This document shows positions 25,115 through 33,043 of a DNA stretch of 60,771 nt, piece after piece. The DNA lies in contig DWZJ01000053.1 in NCBI GenBank assembly GCA_019118245.1, positions 1 to 60,771 of the forward strand. Direction: 5' to 3'. Below the pieces are notes generated by a model. The model was not told where the DNA came from. It made no database searches and saw only the letters and a program-made list of their open reading frames with translations. Made by a program: the position numbers and the translations under genes. Origin of the DNA: Candidatus Oscillibacter excrementigallinarum (GTDB lineage: Bacteria > Bacillota > Clostridia > Oscillospirales > Oscillospiraceae). The stretch's first letter is position 1, and each line of letters begins with the position of its first letter.

Positions 25115-26032
25115 ATGAAACCCATTCAAACCGTCGGCGTCATCGGGCTGGGCTCTCTTGGCGTCCTCTATGCCACGCTCTTCACGAAGGCCCTGGGCAG
25201 GGAGCGCGTCCTGGTCCTGGCGGACAGCGGCCGGATCGCCCGCTACCGGGAGGAGGGCGTCTGGTGCAACGGAGAGCTCTGTGATTTCCACTATGTGGAC
25301 GCCGCCGCCCGGGCCGAGCCCGTGGATCTGCTGCTGTTCGCCGTCAAATTCGGCGGGCTGCGGGATGCCATCGAGACCTGCCGCCATCTGGTGGGGGCGG
25401 ACACCCTCCTGCTCTCCGTCCTCAACGGCATCGCCAGCGAGGAGATCTTGGCAGATGCCTTCGGCCCGGAACACGTGGTCGGGTGCGTGGCGGAGAAGAT
25501 GGCCGCCAAGAAGGAGGGCAACCACGTCACCTGCGGCCCCTGGGGCGAATTGGCGGTCGGTGTTCCCGCCGGAGAGGACCCAGCCCGTCTCCACCGGCTC
25601 ACGGCGTTCTTTGACGCCATCCGCTTCCCCTATGCCCTGCCGGCGGACATCCTGGTCCACCAGTGGAGCAAGCTGCTGTGCAACACCGGCTGCAACCAGG
25701 CGGCCATGGTGTTCCAGTGCGGCTACAGCCTGCTGCAAAAGCCCGGAACGCCCCGGGACACCATGATCGGTGCCATGCGGGAGGTGGCCGCCGTGGCCAA
25801 CGCGGAGGGGGTCCCCCTCTCCGAACGGGACGTGACGGCGTGGGTGGATATCATCGACCATCTGCCGCCGGACGGGGAGCCCTCTATGCGGCAGGACGGC
25901 AAGAACCACCGGAGGAGCGAGGTGGAGCTGTTTGCCGGCACCATCCGCCGCCTGGCGGCCAAGCACGGCATCTCCGTGCCGGTGAACGACTGGCTGTATG
26001 ACCGGGTCCAGGAGATGGAGCGGAGCTACTGA
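25115..26032 (+). CDS. ketopantoate reductase family protein (PanE/ApbA-like)
   Basis: 305 residues. The N-terminal Rossmann fold GVIGLGSLGVLYA binds NADPH; the C-terminal helical ApbA_C domain includes VHQWSKLLCNTGCNQ, with the Lys and Asn expected in the active site. No panB or panC lies nearby, and the NAD motif GLGSLG differs slightly from classical GAGAIG, so the substrate could be another 2-oxo acid. The ATG at 25115 follows AGGAGG. A terminator follows. Confidence 0.85.
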   Translation: MKPIQTVGVIGLGSLGVLYATLFTKALGRERVLVLADSGRIARYREEGVWCNGELCDFHYVDAAARAEPVDLLLFAVKFGGLRDAIETCRHLVGADTLLLSVLNGIASEEILADAFGPEHVVGCVAEKMAAKKEGNHVTCGPWGELAVGVPAGEDPARLHRLTAFFDAIRFPYALPADILVHQWSKLLCNTGCNQAAMVFQCGYSLLQKPGTPRDTMIGAMREVAAVANAEGVPLSERDVTAWVDIIDHLPPDGEPSMRQDGKNHRRSEVELFAGTIRRLAAKHGISVPVNDWLYDRVQEMERSY

Positions 26033-26040
26033 GCCCGGTG

Positions 26041-26087
26041 AAAAGTATCCCGGCAGTCCTGACCAGGACTGCCGGGATACTTTTTTA
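26041..26087. terminator. bidirectional terminator between the reductase and second MATE gene
   Basis: AAGTATCCCGGCAGTCCT gacc AGGACTGCCGGGATACTT, a perfect long stem with A and T runs at both ends. Confidence 0.9.
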
Positions 26088-27431
26088 CTGTCTGAGCGTT
26101 TGGATGCTCCTCCTCCGCCGCAGATACCAGATCCCGCACAGGACGATCTGCACCACCGTGGAGGCCGGGGTGGCCAGGCCCAGATGGAACAGGGAGCTGT
26201 CCGCCGCCCGGCTCACCAGCAGGGCCACCGGCAGCCGGACGCCCAGGGCGCCGATCATCCCCTGGATCATGACGAACAGCGTCTGGCCGCAGCCGTTGAA
26301 AAAGCCCACGAAGCAGAACAGGAAGCTGGTGAGCAGGCAGTCGATGGCATAGGCCTTCAGATACTCCCAGGCGGCGGCGATCACCGCCGGGTCCTCCGCG
26401 AAGATGCCCGCCAGCACGTCTCCGTGGAAGAAGGCCGCCCAGCCCATGAGGAGGCCCGCCACCAGAGAGGACAGCACCCCGTACAGCAGGGCCCGCCGGG
26501 CCCTGGTCTCCAGCCCGGCGCCGATGTTCTGGGCCACAAAGGCGGACATGGACTGCATATAGGCGGAGGGCACCAGCATGACGAAGGCGCAGAGTTTCTC
26601 CGCCACGCCCACACCGGCGGAGGGGATGGTGCCCATGGAGTTGGCGATGGCGATGATCACCAGGAACGTGAGATTCACCAGCAGGTCCTGGAGGGCCACC
26701 GGGCTGCCCAGCTTCAGGATCTTCCCGATGATGTCGCCGTTGAAGCGGATGTCCTGCCGCCGGAGGGTGAACGCCAGGTGCTTCCGCCGGATCAGCAGCA
26801 GGGACAGCACCACGCTCATGGCCTGGGCAAACACCGTGGCGATGGCCGCGCCAGCCACATTCAGGCCGAAGCCGCCCACCAGCAGCAGGTCGCCGCCGAT
26901 GTTCAGGACGCAGGCGATCAGCACGGTGATCAGCGGCACCCGGGAATCTCCGATGCCCCGGAAGATGCTGCCCAGCAGGTTGTAGGCCACGATGAACACC
27001 GCGCCGCCGGAGCAGATCCGCACATACTCCACCGTGCCGGCAAAGGCGTCCGCCGGGGCGTGCATCAGCGTGGCCAGCTGGGGGGCCGTCAGTTCCAGTG
27101 CCGCCGTGGCCGCCACCGCCACCACCAGAAAGAGACAGATGCCGCTGCCCACGGCGGCCCCCGCCTCCTCCGGCTTGCCCTCGCCGATCTTCTGGCCCAG
27201 CAGCACCGTGATGCCCATGGCAAGGCCCGTGATGACGATAGTCACCGTCTGCATGATCTGGCTTCCGGTGGATACTGCGGAGATGTCCGCCGCGGTGCCG
27301 AATTTCCCCACCACCTGCAGGTCCACCGCCCCGTACATGGCCTGCAGCAGCAGGGCCAGCAGGACCGGCAGTGCGAATTTCAGCAGGGCTGACAGGATCG
27401 GCCCCTGTGTGAATGACTTCTGTGTTTCCAT
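26085..27431 (-). CDS. MATE-family multidrug efflux transporter (second copy)
   Basis: 448 residues, twelve predicted membrane helices in two MatE repeats (LLQAMYGAVDLQVVGKFG and GSPVALQDLLVNLTFLVI mark the starts of the halves). It belongs to a different branch from the MATE gene at 18893. The ATG at 27431 follows GGGAGGAG. Its leader contains a promoter and then an intrinsic terminator before the ribosome site, which suggests attenuation. Confidence 0.92.
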   Translation of the reverse strand: METQKSFTQGPILSALLKFALPVLLALLLQAMYGAVDLQVVGKFGTAADISAVSTGSQIMQTVTIVITGLAMGITVLLGQKIGEGKPEEAGAAVGSGICLFLVVAVAATAALELTAPQLATLMHAPADAFAGTVEYVRICSGGAVFIVAYNLLGSIFRGIGDSRVPLITVLIACVLNIGGDLLLVGGFGLNVAGAAIATVFAQAMSVVLSLLLIRRKHLAFTLRRQDIRFNGDIIGKILKLGSPVALQDLLVNLTFLVIIAIANSMGTIPSAGVGVAEKLCAFVMLVPSAYMQSMSAFVAQNIGAGLETRARRALLYGVLSSLVAGLLMGWAAFFHGDVLAGIFAEDPAVIAAAWEYLKAYAIDCLLTSFLFCFVGFFNGCGQTLFVMIQGMIGALGVRLPVALLVSRAADSSLFHLGLATPASTVVQIVLCGIWYLRRRRSIQTLRQ

Positions 27432-27514
27432 AGTCTCCTCCCATACGATGGAGGGCATGGATCTTCATGCGCGTTCGCTGCTGCGCGTGACAGTTTCTAC
27501 GCCGCATCTGCGCA

Positions 27515-27563
27515 GAAAAAAGCTGGATAAGAGACCGGGCGCCCCCGGCATCTTATCCAGCTT
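27515..27563 (-). terminator. intrinsic terminator inside the leader of the second MATE gene
   Basis: Read on the minus strand: AAGCTGGATAAGA, GC-rich loop, TCTTATCCAGCTT, then T-run. It lies 85 bp before the MATE start and after its promoter, so it should attenuate the gene. Confidence 0.8.
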
Positions 27564-27602
27564 CGTGACTGCGGCCACAAGCCCTCCGATGAACCGCACA
27601 AC

Positions 27603-27631
27603 TCTAACACGGCCCGGCGGCCGTTGTCAAG
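27603..27631 (-). promoter_or_regulatory. promoter of the second MATE gene
   Basis: Minus strand TTGACA (27631-27626), 17-bp spacer, TTAGAG (27608-27603). Confidence 0.65.
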
Positions 27632-27801
27632 CCCCAGAAGCGCATCTGCTCCGCAGAGGTTTAACCATCCCTTTACAGAGTTCGGGTGGTAAACACGCCG
27701 GAATGGGAATAGACTGGATGCAGAAGCCTGCCAACGGCCCCGGCGGCGGAACGCGCCTGCTGGCCATCCGTCGGTGGATCTCGAAGATCGGAGTGATGGC
27801 A

Positions 27802-27996
27802 ATGCTGCCCTGTCGTCCCGGCTGCCCGTCCTATCAGGAGGGCTGCCATAAAACCTGTGCCCAATGGCAGCTGTTCCAGGAGGAACAGCGCGTCCAGCGC
27901 CAGGCCAAGAAGCAATATCTCCAGTTCCACAACGCGCTCTGCGCCCAGGTGGTCCGCCAGTGCCGGGCCATCCAGTGCCGCCGCGTGACCTGGTGA
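27802..27996 (+). CDS. small Cys-rich protein, probable metal-binding
   Basis: 64 residues starting MLPCRPGCPSYQEGCHKTC; the C-x3-C-x6-CHxxC spacing looks like a zinc-binding knuckle, followed by a charged helix (FQEEQRVQRQAKKQ) and three more Cys. Similar short CPxR..GCHxxC proteins occur in Clostridia and their phages, with no known role. I chose the ATG at 27802 because CGGAG lies 8 bases before; an ATG at 27796 would add two residues. It is convergent with the ZnuA-like gene. Confidence 0.65.
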   Translation: MLPCRPGCPSYQEGCHKTCAQWQLFQEEQRVQRQAKKQYLQFHNALCAQVVRQCRAIQCRRVTW

Positions 27997-28015
27997 GCGG
28001 GCGCTCAGCCCATCG

Positions 28016-28984
28016 TCACAGGTTTTCCCGCAGGGTCTCCAGATTCTGTTCCATCAGGGATACATAGGTAGCCCCCGCCGCCAGATCGTCGGCGGACACG
28101 TTGTGGCAGGTGTGGAACATGGCGGTCTTGACGCCCGCGGACTCGGCGATGCTGTCCGCCACCAGATGATTGGAAAACTCGATATACCAGACCGTGGGGA
28201 TCTGTTCCTCCCGGACCTTGTCCGTCAGGAAGGCGATGGTGGCCGCCGAGGGCTCCGTCTGGGTGCTGCATCCGGGGAAGGCGGCGTAGTAGTCGATGTT
28301 GAACTCCTCCGCGAAATACCGCAGGGGGAAGCGGTCGCCGAACACCATGGTCCGGTCCTCCACCCCGGCGAAGAAGTCCGCAAATTCCCGGTCCAGGTCC
28401 TCGATCTGCGCCGCATAGTCCGCGCTGTTGGCGGCATAGGTATCGGCGTTGGCCGGGTCCAGCTCCGCCAGCTTGTCCCCCACCGCCCGGGTGATCAGGG
28501 CGGCATTTTTCGGGGAGGTCCACACATGCTCATCATAGCCCACCACCTCGCCCAGGCCGGGGGCCTCGTCGTGGTCATGGTCGTGCCCCTCTTCGTAGCT
28601 CTCCATGCCCTCCACCGTCTCCTCCTCCAGCAGCGGCACACAGTCCACCATCCGCAGCGTCTGGCCCCGGAGCTCCACGGACTCCAGGATGGTCTCCACC
28701 CAGGTGTCGGACTCGCCCCCCAGGTAGATGAACAGATCGCAGTCCTGCACCACCAGGATGTCCGCCGGGGTGGGCTCGTAAGAGTGGCTCTCCGTCCCCG
28801 GCGGCAGCAGCAGCTGGACATCCGCCAGGTCACCGCCCACGGCCCGGGCGAAGTCATAGGCCGGGTACACCGTGGCCACCACCGTCAGCTGATCCGGATC
28901 CGTGTCCTCCTCCACGCTCTGGCCGCAGGCGGAGAGCAGCAGAAGTAATGCCAATATCATACACAAAAAAGCTCTTTTATTCAC
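28016..28984 (-). CDS. ZnuA-like metal ABC transporter substrate-binding lipoprotein
   Basis: 322 residues. Signal and lipobox LSAC, then the cluster A-I (TroA/ZnuA) fold: PPGTESHSYEPTP with a metal-site His, a His/Asp loop EEGHDHDHDE typical of zinc binders, DEHVWTSPKN and GDRFPLRYFAEEF. It should bind Zn2+ or Mn2+ outside the cell. No permease or ATPase gene is adjacent. I prefer the GTG start at 28984 (AAGGAG eight bases before); TTG at 28987 is possible. A Fur/Zur-type box covers the promoter. Confidence 0.92.
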   Translation of the reverse strand: MNKRAFLCMILALLLLLSACGQSVEEDTDPDQLTVVATVYPAYDFARAVGGDLADVQLLLPPGTESHSYEPTPADILVVQDCDLFIYLGGESDTWVETILESVELRGQTLRMVDCVPLLEEETVEGMESYEEGHDHDHDEAPGLGEVVGYDEHVWTSPKNAALITRAVGDKLAELDPANADTYAANSADYAAQIEDLDREFADFFAGVEDRTMVFGDRFPLRYFAEEFNIDYYAAFPGCSTQTEPSAATIAFLTDKVREEQIPTVWYIEFSNHLVADSIAESAGVKTAMFHTCHNVSADDLAAGATYVSLMEQNLETLRENL

Positions 28985-29002
28985 CAAATATGCTCCTTGA
29001 AT

Positions 29003-29017
29003 TGAGAATGATTTTCA
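29003..29017 (-). promoter_or_regulatory. Fur/Zur-family operator
   Basis: TGAGAAT G ATTTTCA, a 7-1-7 inverted repeat differing from the Fur-family consensus TGATAATNATTATCA at one base per arm. It starts 9 bp after the -10 of the ZnuA-like gene, where a bound repressor would block transcription. Zur is the most likely regulator given the gene; this is inferred. Confidence 0.75.
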
Positions 29018-29025
29018 AGTTCTGT

Positions 29026-29054
29026 AGTATACCATGCCCGCCAGGAAAATGCAA
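29026..29054 (-). promoter_or_regulatory. promoter of the ZnuA-like gene
   Basis: Minus strand TTGCAT (29054-29049), 17-bp spacer, TATACT (29031-29026). Confidence 0.7.
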
Positions 29055-29118
29055 GGCCCTGTATGCTCCTTCCGACGTCAGGATACTGCTCCGCATTTTG
29101 CCCCACAAATCTCCAACG

Positions 29119-29157
29119 GCAGAGCCCGGCATCCGATCAAAGGATGCCGGGCTCTGC
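29119..29157. terminator. strong hairpin downstream of the HMA gene
   Basis: GCAGAGCCCGGCATCC with its perfect complement, 7-base loop. There is no T-run on the minus strand, so termination is probable rather than certain. Confidence 0.5.
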
Positions 29158-29167
29158 AGCTCCCGTT

Positions 29168-29425
29168 TCACTTCTTCCAGGATGAGAACAGTCCCTTCTT
29201 CTCATAGGGCTCCATTTTGACAGCGCGCACCGTATAGCCGGTGCTGTCAATGGTCCGGCGAAGAGCCGCCTCGTCCAGGGGCTCCTCTGTCAGGATCATG
29301 GTCTGGTTCTTCCCGTGAGACGACTCCACCTTTTTCACATGGAATGCCCTGCGGATGGCGTCGTTCACATGGGATTCGCACATCCCGCACTGCATTCCCT
29401 CGACCTCCAATGTGTACCTGATCAT
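29168..29425 (-). CDS. heavy-metal-associated (HMA) domain protein
   Basis: 85 residues: one ferredoxin-like HMA domain with GMQCGMCESHV (the CxxC metal motif) and STGYTV at the end of the fold, plus a short basic/aromatic tail (KKGLFSSWKK). It is probably a metallochaperone or sensor for a soft metal; no metal ATPase is adjacent. The ATG at 29425 follows GAGGAG. Its promoter overlaps a palindromic operator. Confidence 0.88.
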   Translation of the reverse strand: MIRYTLEVEGMQCGMCESHVNDAIRRAFHVKKVESSHGKNQTMILTEEPLDEAALRRTIDSTGYTVRAVKMEPYEKKGLFSSWKK

Positions 29426-29473
29426 ATCCGGTCTCTCCTCGTTCCGGGATGCCGCTGACTTCGGCACCCCCTC

Positions 29474-29497
29474 TATAGTTAGTTATTTCTAACTATA
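29474..29497 (-). promoter_or_regulatory. palindromic operator at the HMA gene promoter
   Basis: TATAGTTAG, six-base spacer TTATTT, CTAACTATA: a perfect 9-bp inverted repeat overlapping the -10 and the transcription start. The TTAG..CTAA form resembles DtxR/IdeR-family boxes, so a metal-responsive repressor is likely. The regulator identity is inferred. Confidence 0.7.
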
Positions 29498-29525
29498 TCC
29501 TAGCACACCTGCCAGTCCCTGTCAA
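29497..29525 (-). promoter_or_regulatory. promoter of the HMA gene
   Basis: Minus strand TTGACA (29525-29520), 17-bp spacer, TAGGAT (29502-29497). The remaining ~220 bp up to the por promoter are AT-rich and contain no gene I can support. Confidence 0.7.
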
Positions 29526-29744
29526 TCATGATCCGCTCTTGGCCGGAACGAGGTTTCTCAAACTCAGCAGATGTCTGATGTCACTTCCCTCCAACCCAGC
29601 GAGAGGCAAAACGCCCAAAAAAAGGTCATTCTTTTGTACACAAAAACAATATTAAGAATTTGCAAGCGTCCATTCTTGCGCATTTGCACCAAAAAGCAGG
29701 TGCCAATGTGCATGGATTTCTATACCCAGTAATTTGTGATAGAA

Positions 29745-29774
29745 TTGACAAACCTCTTAAAATGGGACTATACT
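29745..29774 (+). promoter_or_regulatory. promoter of the por operon
   Basis: TTGACA (29745-29750), 18-bp spacer, TATACT (29769-29774). The ~80-nt leader holds two hairpins, AGGTGCT..AGCACCT and TTCCCCC..GGGGGAA, before the ribosome site. Confidence 0.7.
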
Positions 29775-29858
29775 ATAGGTGCTGACAAGCACCTATACTG
29801 GCAAAATTCGAGGCATTTCCCCCTAGGGGGGAAGCAAACCGAACGAGGAGGATCAAGC

Positions 29859-30437
29859 ATGAAAGACATTGTAGAGATCCGATGGCACGGCCGGGGCGGC
29901 CAGGGCGCGAAGACGGCGTCCCTGCTGCTGGCGGACGCGGCGTTCAACACGGGCAAGTATGTCCAGGGCTTCCCGGAGTACGGCCCGGAGCGCATGGGCG
30001 CGCCCATCACCGCCTACAACCGGATCAGCTCCGAGCGGAGCACCGTCCACTCCAACATCTACTTCCCGGACTACGTGGTGGTCGTGGATGAGACCCTGCT
30101 GTCCGCCGTGGACGTGACGGCGGGATTGAAGAAGGAAGGCGCCATCGTCATCAACTCCAGCAAGTCCCCCGCCGAGCTGCGGCCCCTGCTGAAGGGCTAC
30201 GAGGGCCGTGTGTGCACCATCGACGCCGGTAAGATCTCCGAGGAGGAGCTGGGCAAGAACTTCCCCAACACCCCCATGCTGGCCGCCATCGTGAAGGTCA
30301 GCGGCGTCATCGGCGAGGAGGAGTTCATCAAGGACATGGAGGGTTCCTTCAAGCACAAGTTCGCCAGCAAGCCCCAGGTCATCGAGGGCAACATGCGGGC
30401 GCTGAAGAGATCTCTGGAGGAGGTGCAGGTAGGATGA
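29859..30437 (+). CDS. porC: pyruvate:ferredoxin oxidoreductase, gamma subunit
   Basis: 192 residues. The gamma-subunit signature EIRWHGRGGQGAKTA (here IRWHGRGGQGAKTA) opens the protein, followed by FPEYGPERMGAP and VDETLL. With the other three subunits it oxidises pyruvate to acetyl-CoA and CO2 and reduces ferredoxin. The ATG at 29859 follows GAGGAGG. The four genes lie in the order gamma-delta-alpha-beta, as in archaeal and Thermotoga PORs. It ends inside the start of the delta gene (ATGA overlap). Confidence 0.93.
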   Translation: MKDIVEIRWHGRGGQGAKTASLLLADAAFNTGKYVQGFPEYGPERMGAPITAYNRISSERSTVHSNIYFPDYVVVVDETLLSAVDVTAGLKKEGAIVINSSKSPAELRPLLKGYEGRVCTIDAGKISEEELGKNFPNTPMLAAIVKVSGVIGEEEFIKDMEGSFKHKFASKPQVIEGNMRALKRSLEEVQVG

Positions 30438-30742
30438 GCCATCTGGCGAAGGATATGACCCCGGACGTGACCTGGAAGGACATCACCCCGGGCTGCAACA
30501 TTTATGAGGGCGGCACGTCCAGCGTGGTGGAGACCGGCGACTGGCGGACCATGAAGCCCGTGATCGACTGGGACAAGTGCAAACAGTGCCTGCTGTGCGC
30601 GCCGGTGTGCCCGGATATGTCCATCCCGGTGAACCAGGAGGGCAAGCGGGAGGACTTCGACTACTTCTTCTGCAAGGGCTGCGGCATCTGCGCCAACACC
30701 TGCCCCTTCGGGGCCATCACCATGGTCAAGAACGACAAATAA
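30434..30742 (+). CDS. porD: pyruvate:ferredoxin oxidoreductase, delta subunit (ferredoxin)
   Basis: 102 residues carrying two [4Fe-4S] sites: CKQCLLCAPVCPD and CKGCGICANTCPFGA. It passes electrons from the TPP site to external ferredoxin. It overlaps the gamma gene by 4 bp. Confidence 0.94.
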   Translation: MSHLAKDMTPDVTWKDITPGCNIYEGGTSSVVETGDWRTMKPVIDWDKCKQCLLCAPVCPDMSIPVNQEGKREDFDYFFCKGCGICANTCPFGAITMVKNDK

Positions 30743-30757
30743 GGAGGGGAAGGAATC

Positions 30758-31936
30758 ATGGGAATCAGAGAAAGACTTTCCGGCAATGAGGCGGTCGCCT
30801 ATGCCATGAAGCAGATCAACCCGGATGTGATGGGCGCGTATCCCATCACGCCGTCCACGGAGATCCCCCAGTACTTCTCCACCTATGTGGACAACGGGGA
30901 AGTGGACACGCTGTTCATCGCGGTGGAGAGCGAGCACAGCGCCATGTCCACCTGCATCGGCGCGGAGGCCGCCGGCTGCCGCGCCATCAGCGCGACTTCC
31001 TCCTGCGGCCTGTGCTACATGACGGAGATGCTGTATGTGGCGGCCTCTGACCGGCTGCCCATCACCCTGGCCGTCTCCTGCCGTGCCCTGAGCGGCCCCA
31101 TCAACATCAACAATGACCACTCCGACGCCATGGGCGTGCGGGACACCGGCTGGCTGATGCTGTTCGCGGAGACCAACCAGGAGGCCTACGACAACTACCT
31201 GCAGGCCATGCGGATCGCGGAGGCGGTGAGCCTGCCCATCATGGTGTGCCAGGACGGCTTCATCACCTCCCACGCCATCGAGAACATCGAGCTGGTGGAG
31301 ACGGAGAAGGTCAAGGAGTTCGTGGGCGAGTACAAGCCCCAGCATTACCTGCTGAACAAGGACGAAAAGATGGCGGTGGGCGCCTACGCCACGCCGGTGT
31401 ACTACATGGAGGCCAAGCGGCAGCAGGCCCAGGCCATGATGGACGCCAAGGAGGTCATCAAGAAAGTCGGCAAGGAGTTCGGCGAGATGACCGGCCGGAC
31501 CTACGGCCTCATCGAGACCTATATGATGGACGACGCCGAGGAGGCCATCGTCATCATCGGCTCCTCCGCCGGCACCGCCAAGGAGGCCATCAACGAGCTG
31601 CGGGCCCAGGGCAAGAAGGTGGGCCAGATCAAGGTCCGCTCCTTCCGTCCCTTCCCCAGCGAGGACATCTGCGAGGCCCTGAAGAACGTGAAGGCCTTCG
31701 CCGTGATGGACAAGGACGACAGCTTCAACGCCCACTGCGGCCCCATGTTCGCGGAGGTCACGGCCAGCCTGTACGCGGCGGGCATCAGCGGCCCCAAGGG
31801 CATCAACTACATCTACGGCCTGGGCGGCCGCGACGTGCGGGTGGAGAGCATCCAGCACGTGTTCGCGGAGCTGGAGAAGATCGCGGCCACCGGCGAGGTG
31901 GGCGAGACCTATCGCTACCTGGACGTCCGGGAATAA
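30758..31936 (+). CDS. porA: pyruvate:ferredoxin oxidoreductase, alpha subunit
   Basis: 392 residues. It matches the POR alpha chain closely: AYPITPSTEIPQYF, ESEHSAMSTCIGAEAAG, and RALSGPININNDHSDAMG through LFAETNQEAYDN. The second half is the transketolase-C-like domain. These stretches favour pyruvate over branched 2-oxo acids, but substrate choice is not proven. The ATG follows AAGGAGGGG. Confidence 0.92.
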   Translation: MGIRERLSGNEAVAYAMKQINPDVMGAYPITPSTEIPQYFSTYVDNGEVDTLFIAVESEHSAMSTCIGAEAAGCRAISATSSCGLCYMTEMLYVAASDRLPITLAVSCRALSGPININNDHSDAMGVRDTGWLMLFAETNQEAYDNYLQAMRIAEAVSLPIMVCQDGFITSHAIENIELVETEKVKEFVGEYKPQHYLLNKDEKMAVGAYATPVYYMEAKRQQAQAMMDAKEVIKKVGKEFGEMTGRTYGLIETYMMDDAEEAIVIIGSSAGTAKEAINELRAQGKKVGQIKVRSFRPFPSEDICEALKNVKAFAVMDKDDSFNAHCGPMFAEVTASLYAAGISGPKGINYIYGLGGRDVRVESIQHVFAELEKIAATGEVGETYRYLDVRE

Positions 31937-31951
31937 GGAGGGAAAACAGTC

Positions 31952-32884
31952 ATGGCATATAGTCTGAAAGAAAATCTGATGAAAGAGGACCGCCTGTCCG
32001 GCGGCCACAGAATGTGCGCGGGCTGCGGCTCTCCCATCGCGGTGCGGACGGTGCTGCGTGCCCTGGACCCGGAGGACAAGGCGGTGGTGTGCTCCGCTAC
32101 CAGCTGCCTGGAGGTCTCCACCTTCATGTATCCCTACACGGCGTGGAAGGACAGCTTCATCCACAACGCCTTCGAAAACGCGGCGGCCACCCTGTCCGGC
32201 GTGGAGACGGCGTACCGGGCCATGAAGAAGCGCGGCAAGCTGGACGACACGTACAAGTTCATCGCCTTCGGCGGCGACGGCGGCACGTACGACATCGGCT
32301 TCCAGAGCCTGTCCGGCGCCATGGAGCGGGGCCACGACATGGTGTATGTGTGCTACGACAACGAGGCGTACATGAACACCGGCATCCAGCGCTCCTCCTC
32401 CACCCCCCACTTTGCCGACACCACCACCACGCCCCAGGGCACGGTGATCCCCGGCAAGCTGCAGCAGAAGAAGAACCTGACGAAGATCATGGTGGCCCAC
32501 GGCATCCCCTATGTGGCCCAGACCACGTTCATCGGGAACTTCAAGGACATCACGGAGAAGGCCCACAAGGCCATCTACACCGAGGGCCCGGCCTTCCTGA
32601 ACGTGATGGCTCCCTGCCCCCGTGGCTGGCGGTATCCCAGCGAGAAGCTGATGGAGGTCACCAAGATGGCGGTGGAGACCTGCGTGTGGCCGCTGTATGA
32701 GGTGGTCGAGGGCAAGTACATCCTCAGCTACAAGCCGAAGAACAAGCTGCCGGTGGAGGAGTACCTGAAGATGCAGGGCCGCTTCGCCCACATGTTCAAG
32801 CCCGGCAACGAGTGGATGATCGAAGAGGTCCAGAAGGAAGTCGACCGCAACTGGGAGGAGCTCCTCAAGCTCTGCGAGCTGTAA
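31952..32884 (+). CDS. porB: pyruvate:ferredoxin oxidoreductase, beta subunit (TPP-binding)
   Basis: 310 residues. It has the [4Fe-4S]-ligand motif CAGCGSPI near the N terminus and the TPP-binding motif GGDGGTYDIGFQSL with the later YDNEAYMNTGIQRS. The ATG follows AAGGAGGG, 15 bp after porA. Last gene of the operon, followed by a hairpin. Confidence 0.93.
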   Translation: MAYSLKENLMKEDRLSGGHRMCAGCGSPIAVRTVLRALDPEDKAVVCSATSCLEVSTFMYPYTAWKDSFIHNAFENAAATLSGVETAYRAMKKRGKLDDTYKFIAFGGDGGTYDIGFQSLSGAMERGHDMVYVCYDNEAYMNTGIQRSSSTPHFADTTTTPQGTVIPGKLQQKKNLTKIMVAHGIPYVAQTTFIGNFKDITEKAHKAIYTEGPAFLNVMAPCPRGWRYPSEKLMEVTKMAVETCVWPLYEVVEGKYILSYKPKNKLPVEEYLKMQGRFAHMFKPGNEWMIEEVQKEVDRNWEELLKLCEL

Positions 32885-32911
32885 GGCGTTTCCTGAATAC
32901 CGGTCTATCCT

Positions 32912-32946
32912 GCGGGAGGGACTGCCGAAAGGCGTCCCTCCCGCGG
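32912..32946 (+). terminator. hairpin after porB, probable terminator
   Basis: GCGGGAGGGA with complement TCCCTCCCGC around a 13-base loop. The downstream T-tract is short. Confidence 0.6.
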
Positions 32947-32982
32947 CTCTATGTTTTGGTGGTTTTTCTCCCACGGCCGGAA

Positions 32983-33010
32983 TTGACAGGGCGGCCTGGT
33001 CCGCTATAAT
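32983..33010 (+). promoter_or_regulatory. promoter of the HpaI-type aldolase gene
   Basis: Consensus TTGACA (32983-32988), 16-bp spacer, consensus TATAAT (33005-33010). Confidence 0.78.
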
Positions 33011-33043
33011 AGAATCATGCTCGTTTCAGGAGGATCAGATGAT

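Noticed and set aside
29570-29740. A possible regulatory RNA or Rex-type operator in the AT-rich stretch before the por promoter
   Set aside because: No convincing inverted repeat matching a known consensus and no terminator; only AT-rich sequence is evident.
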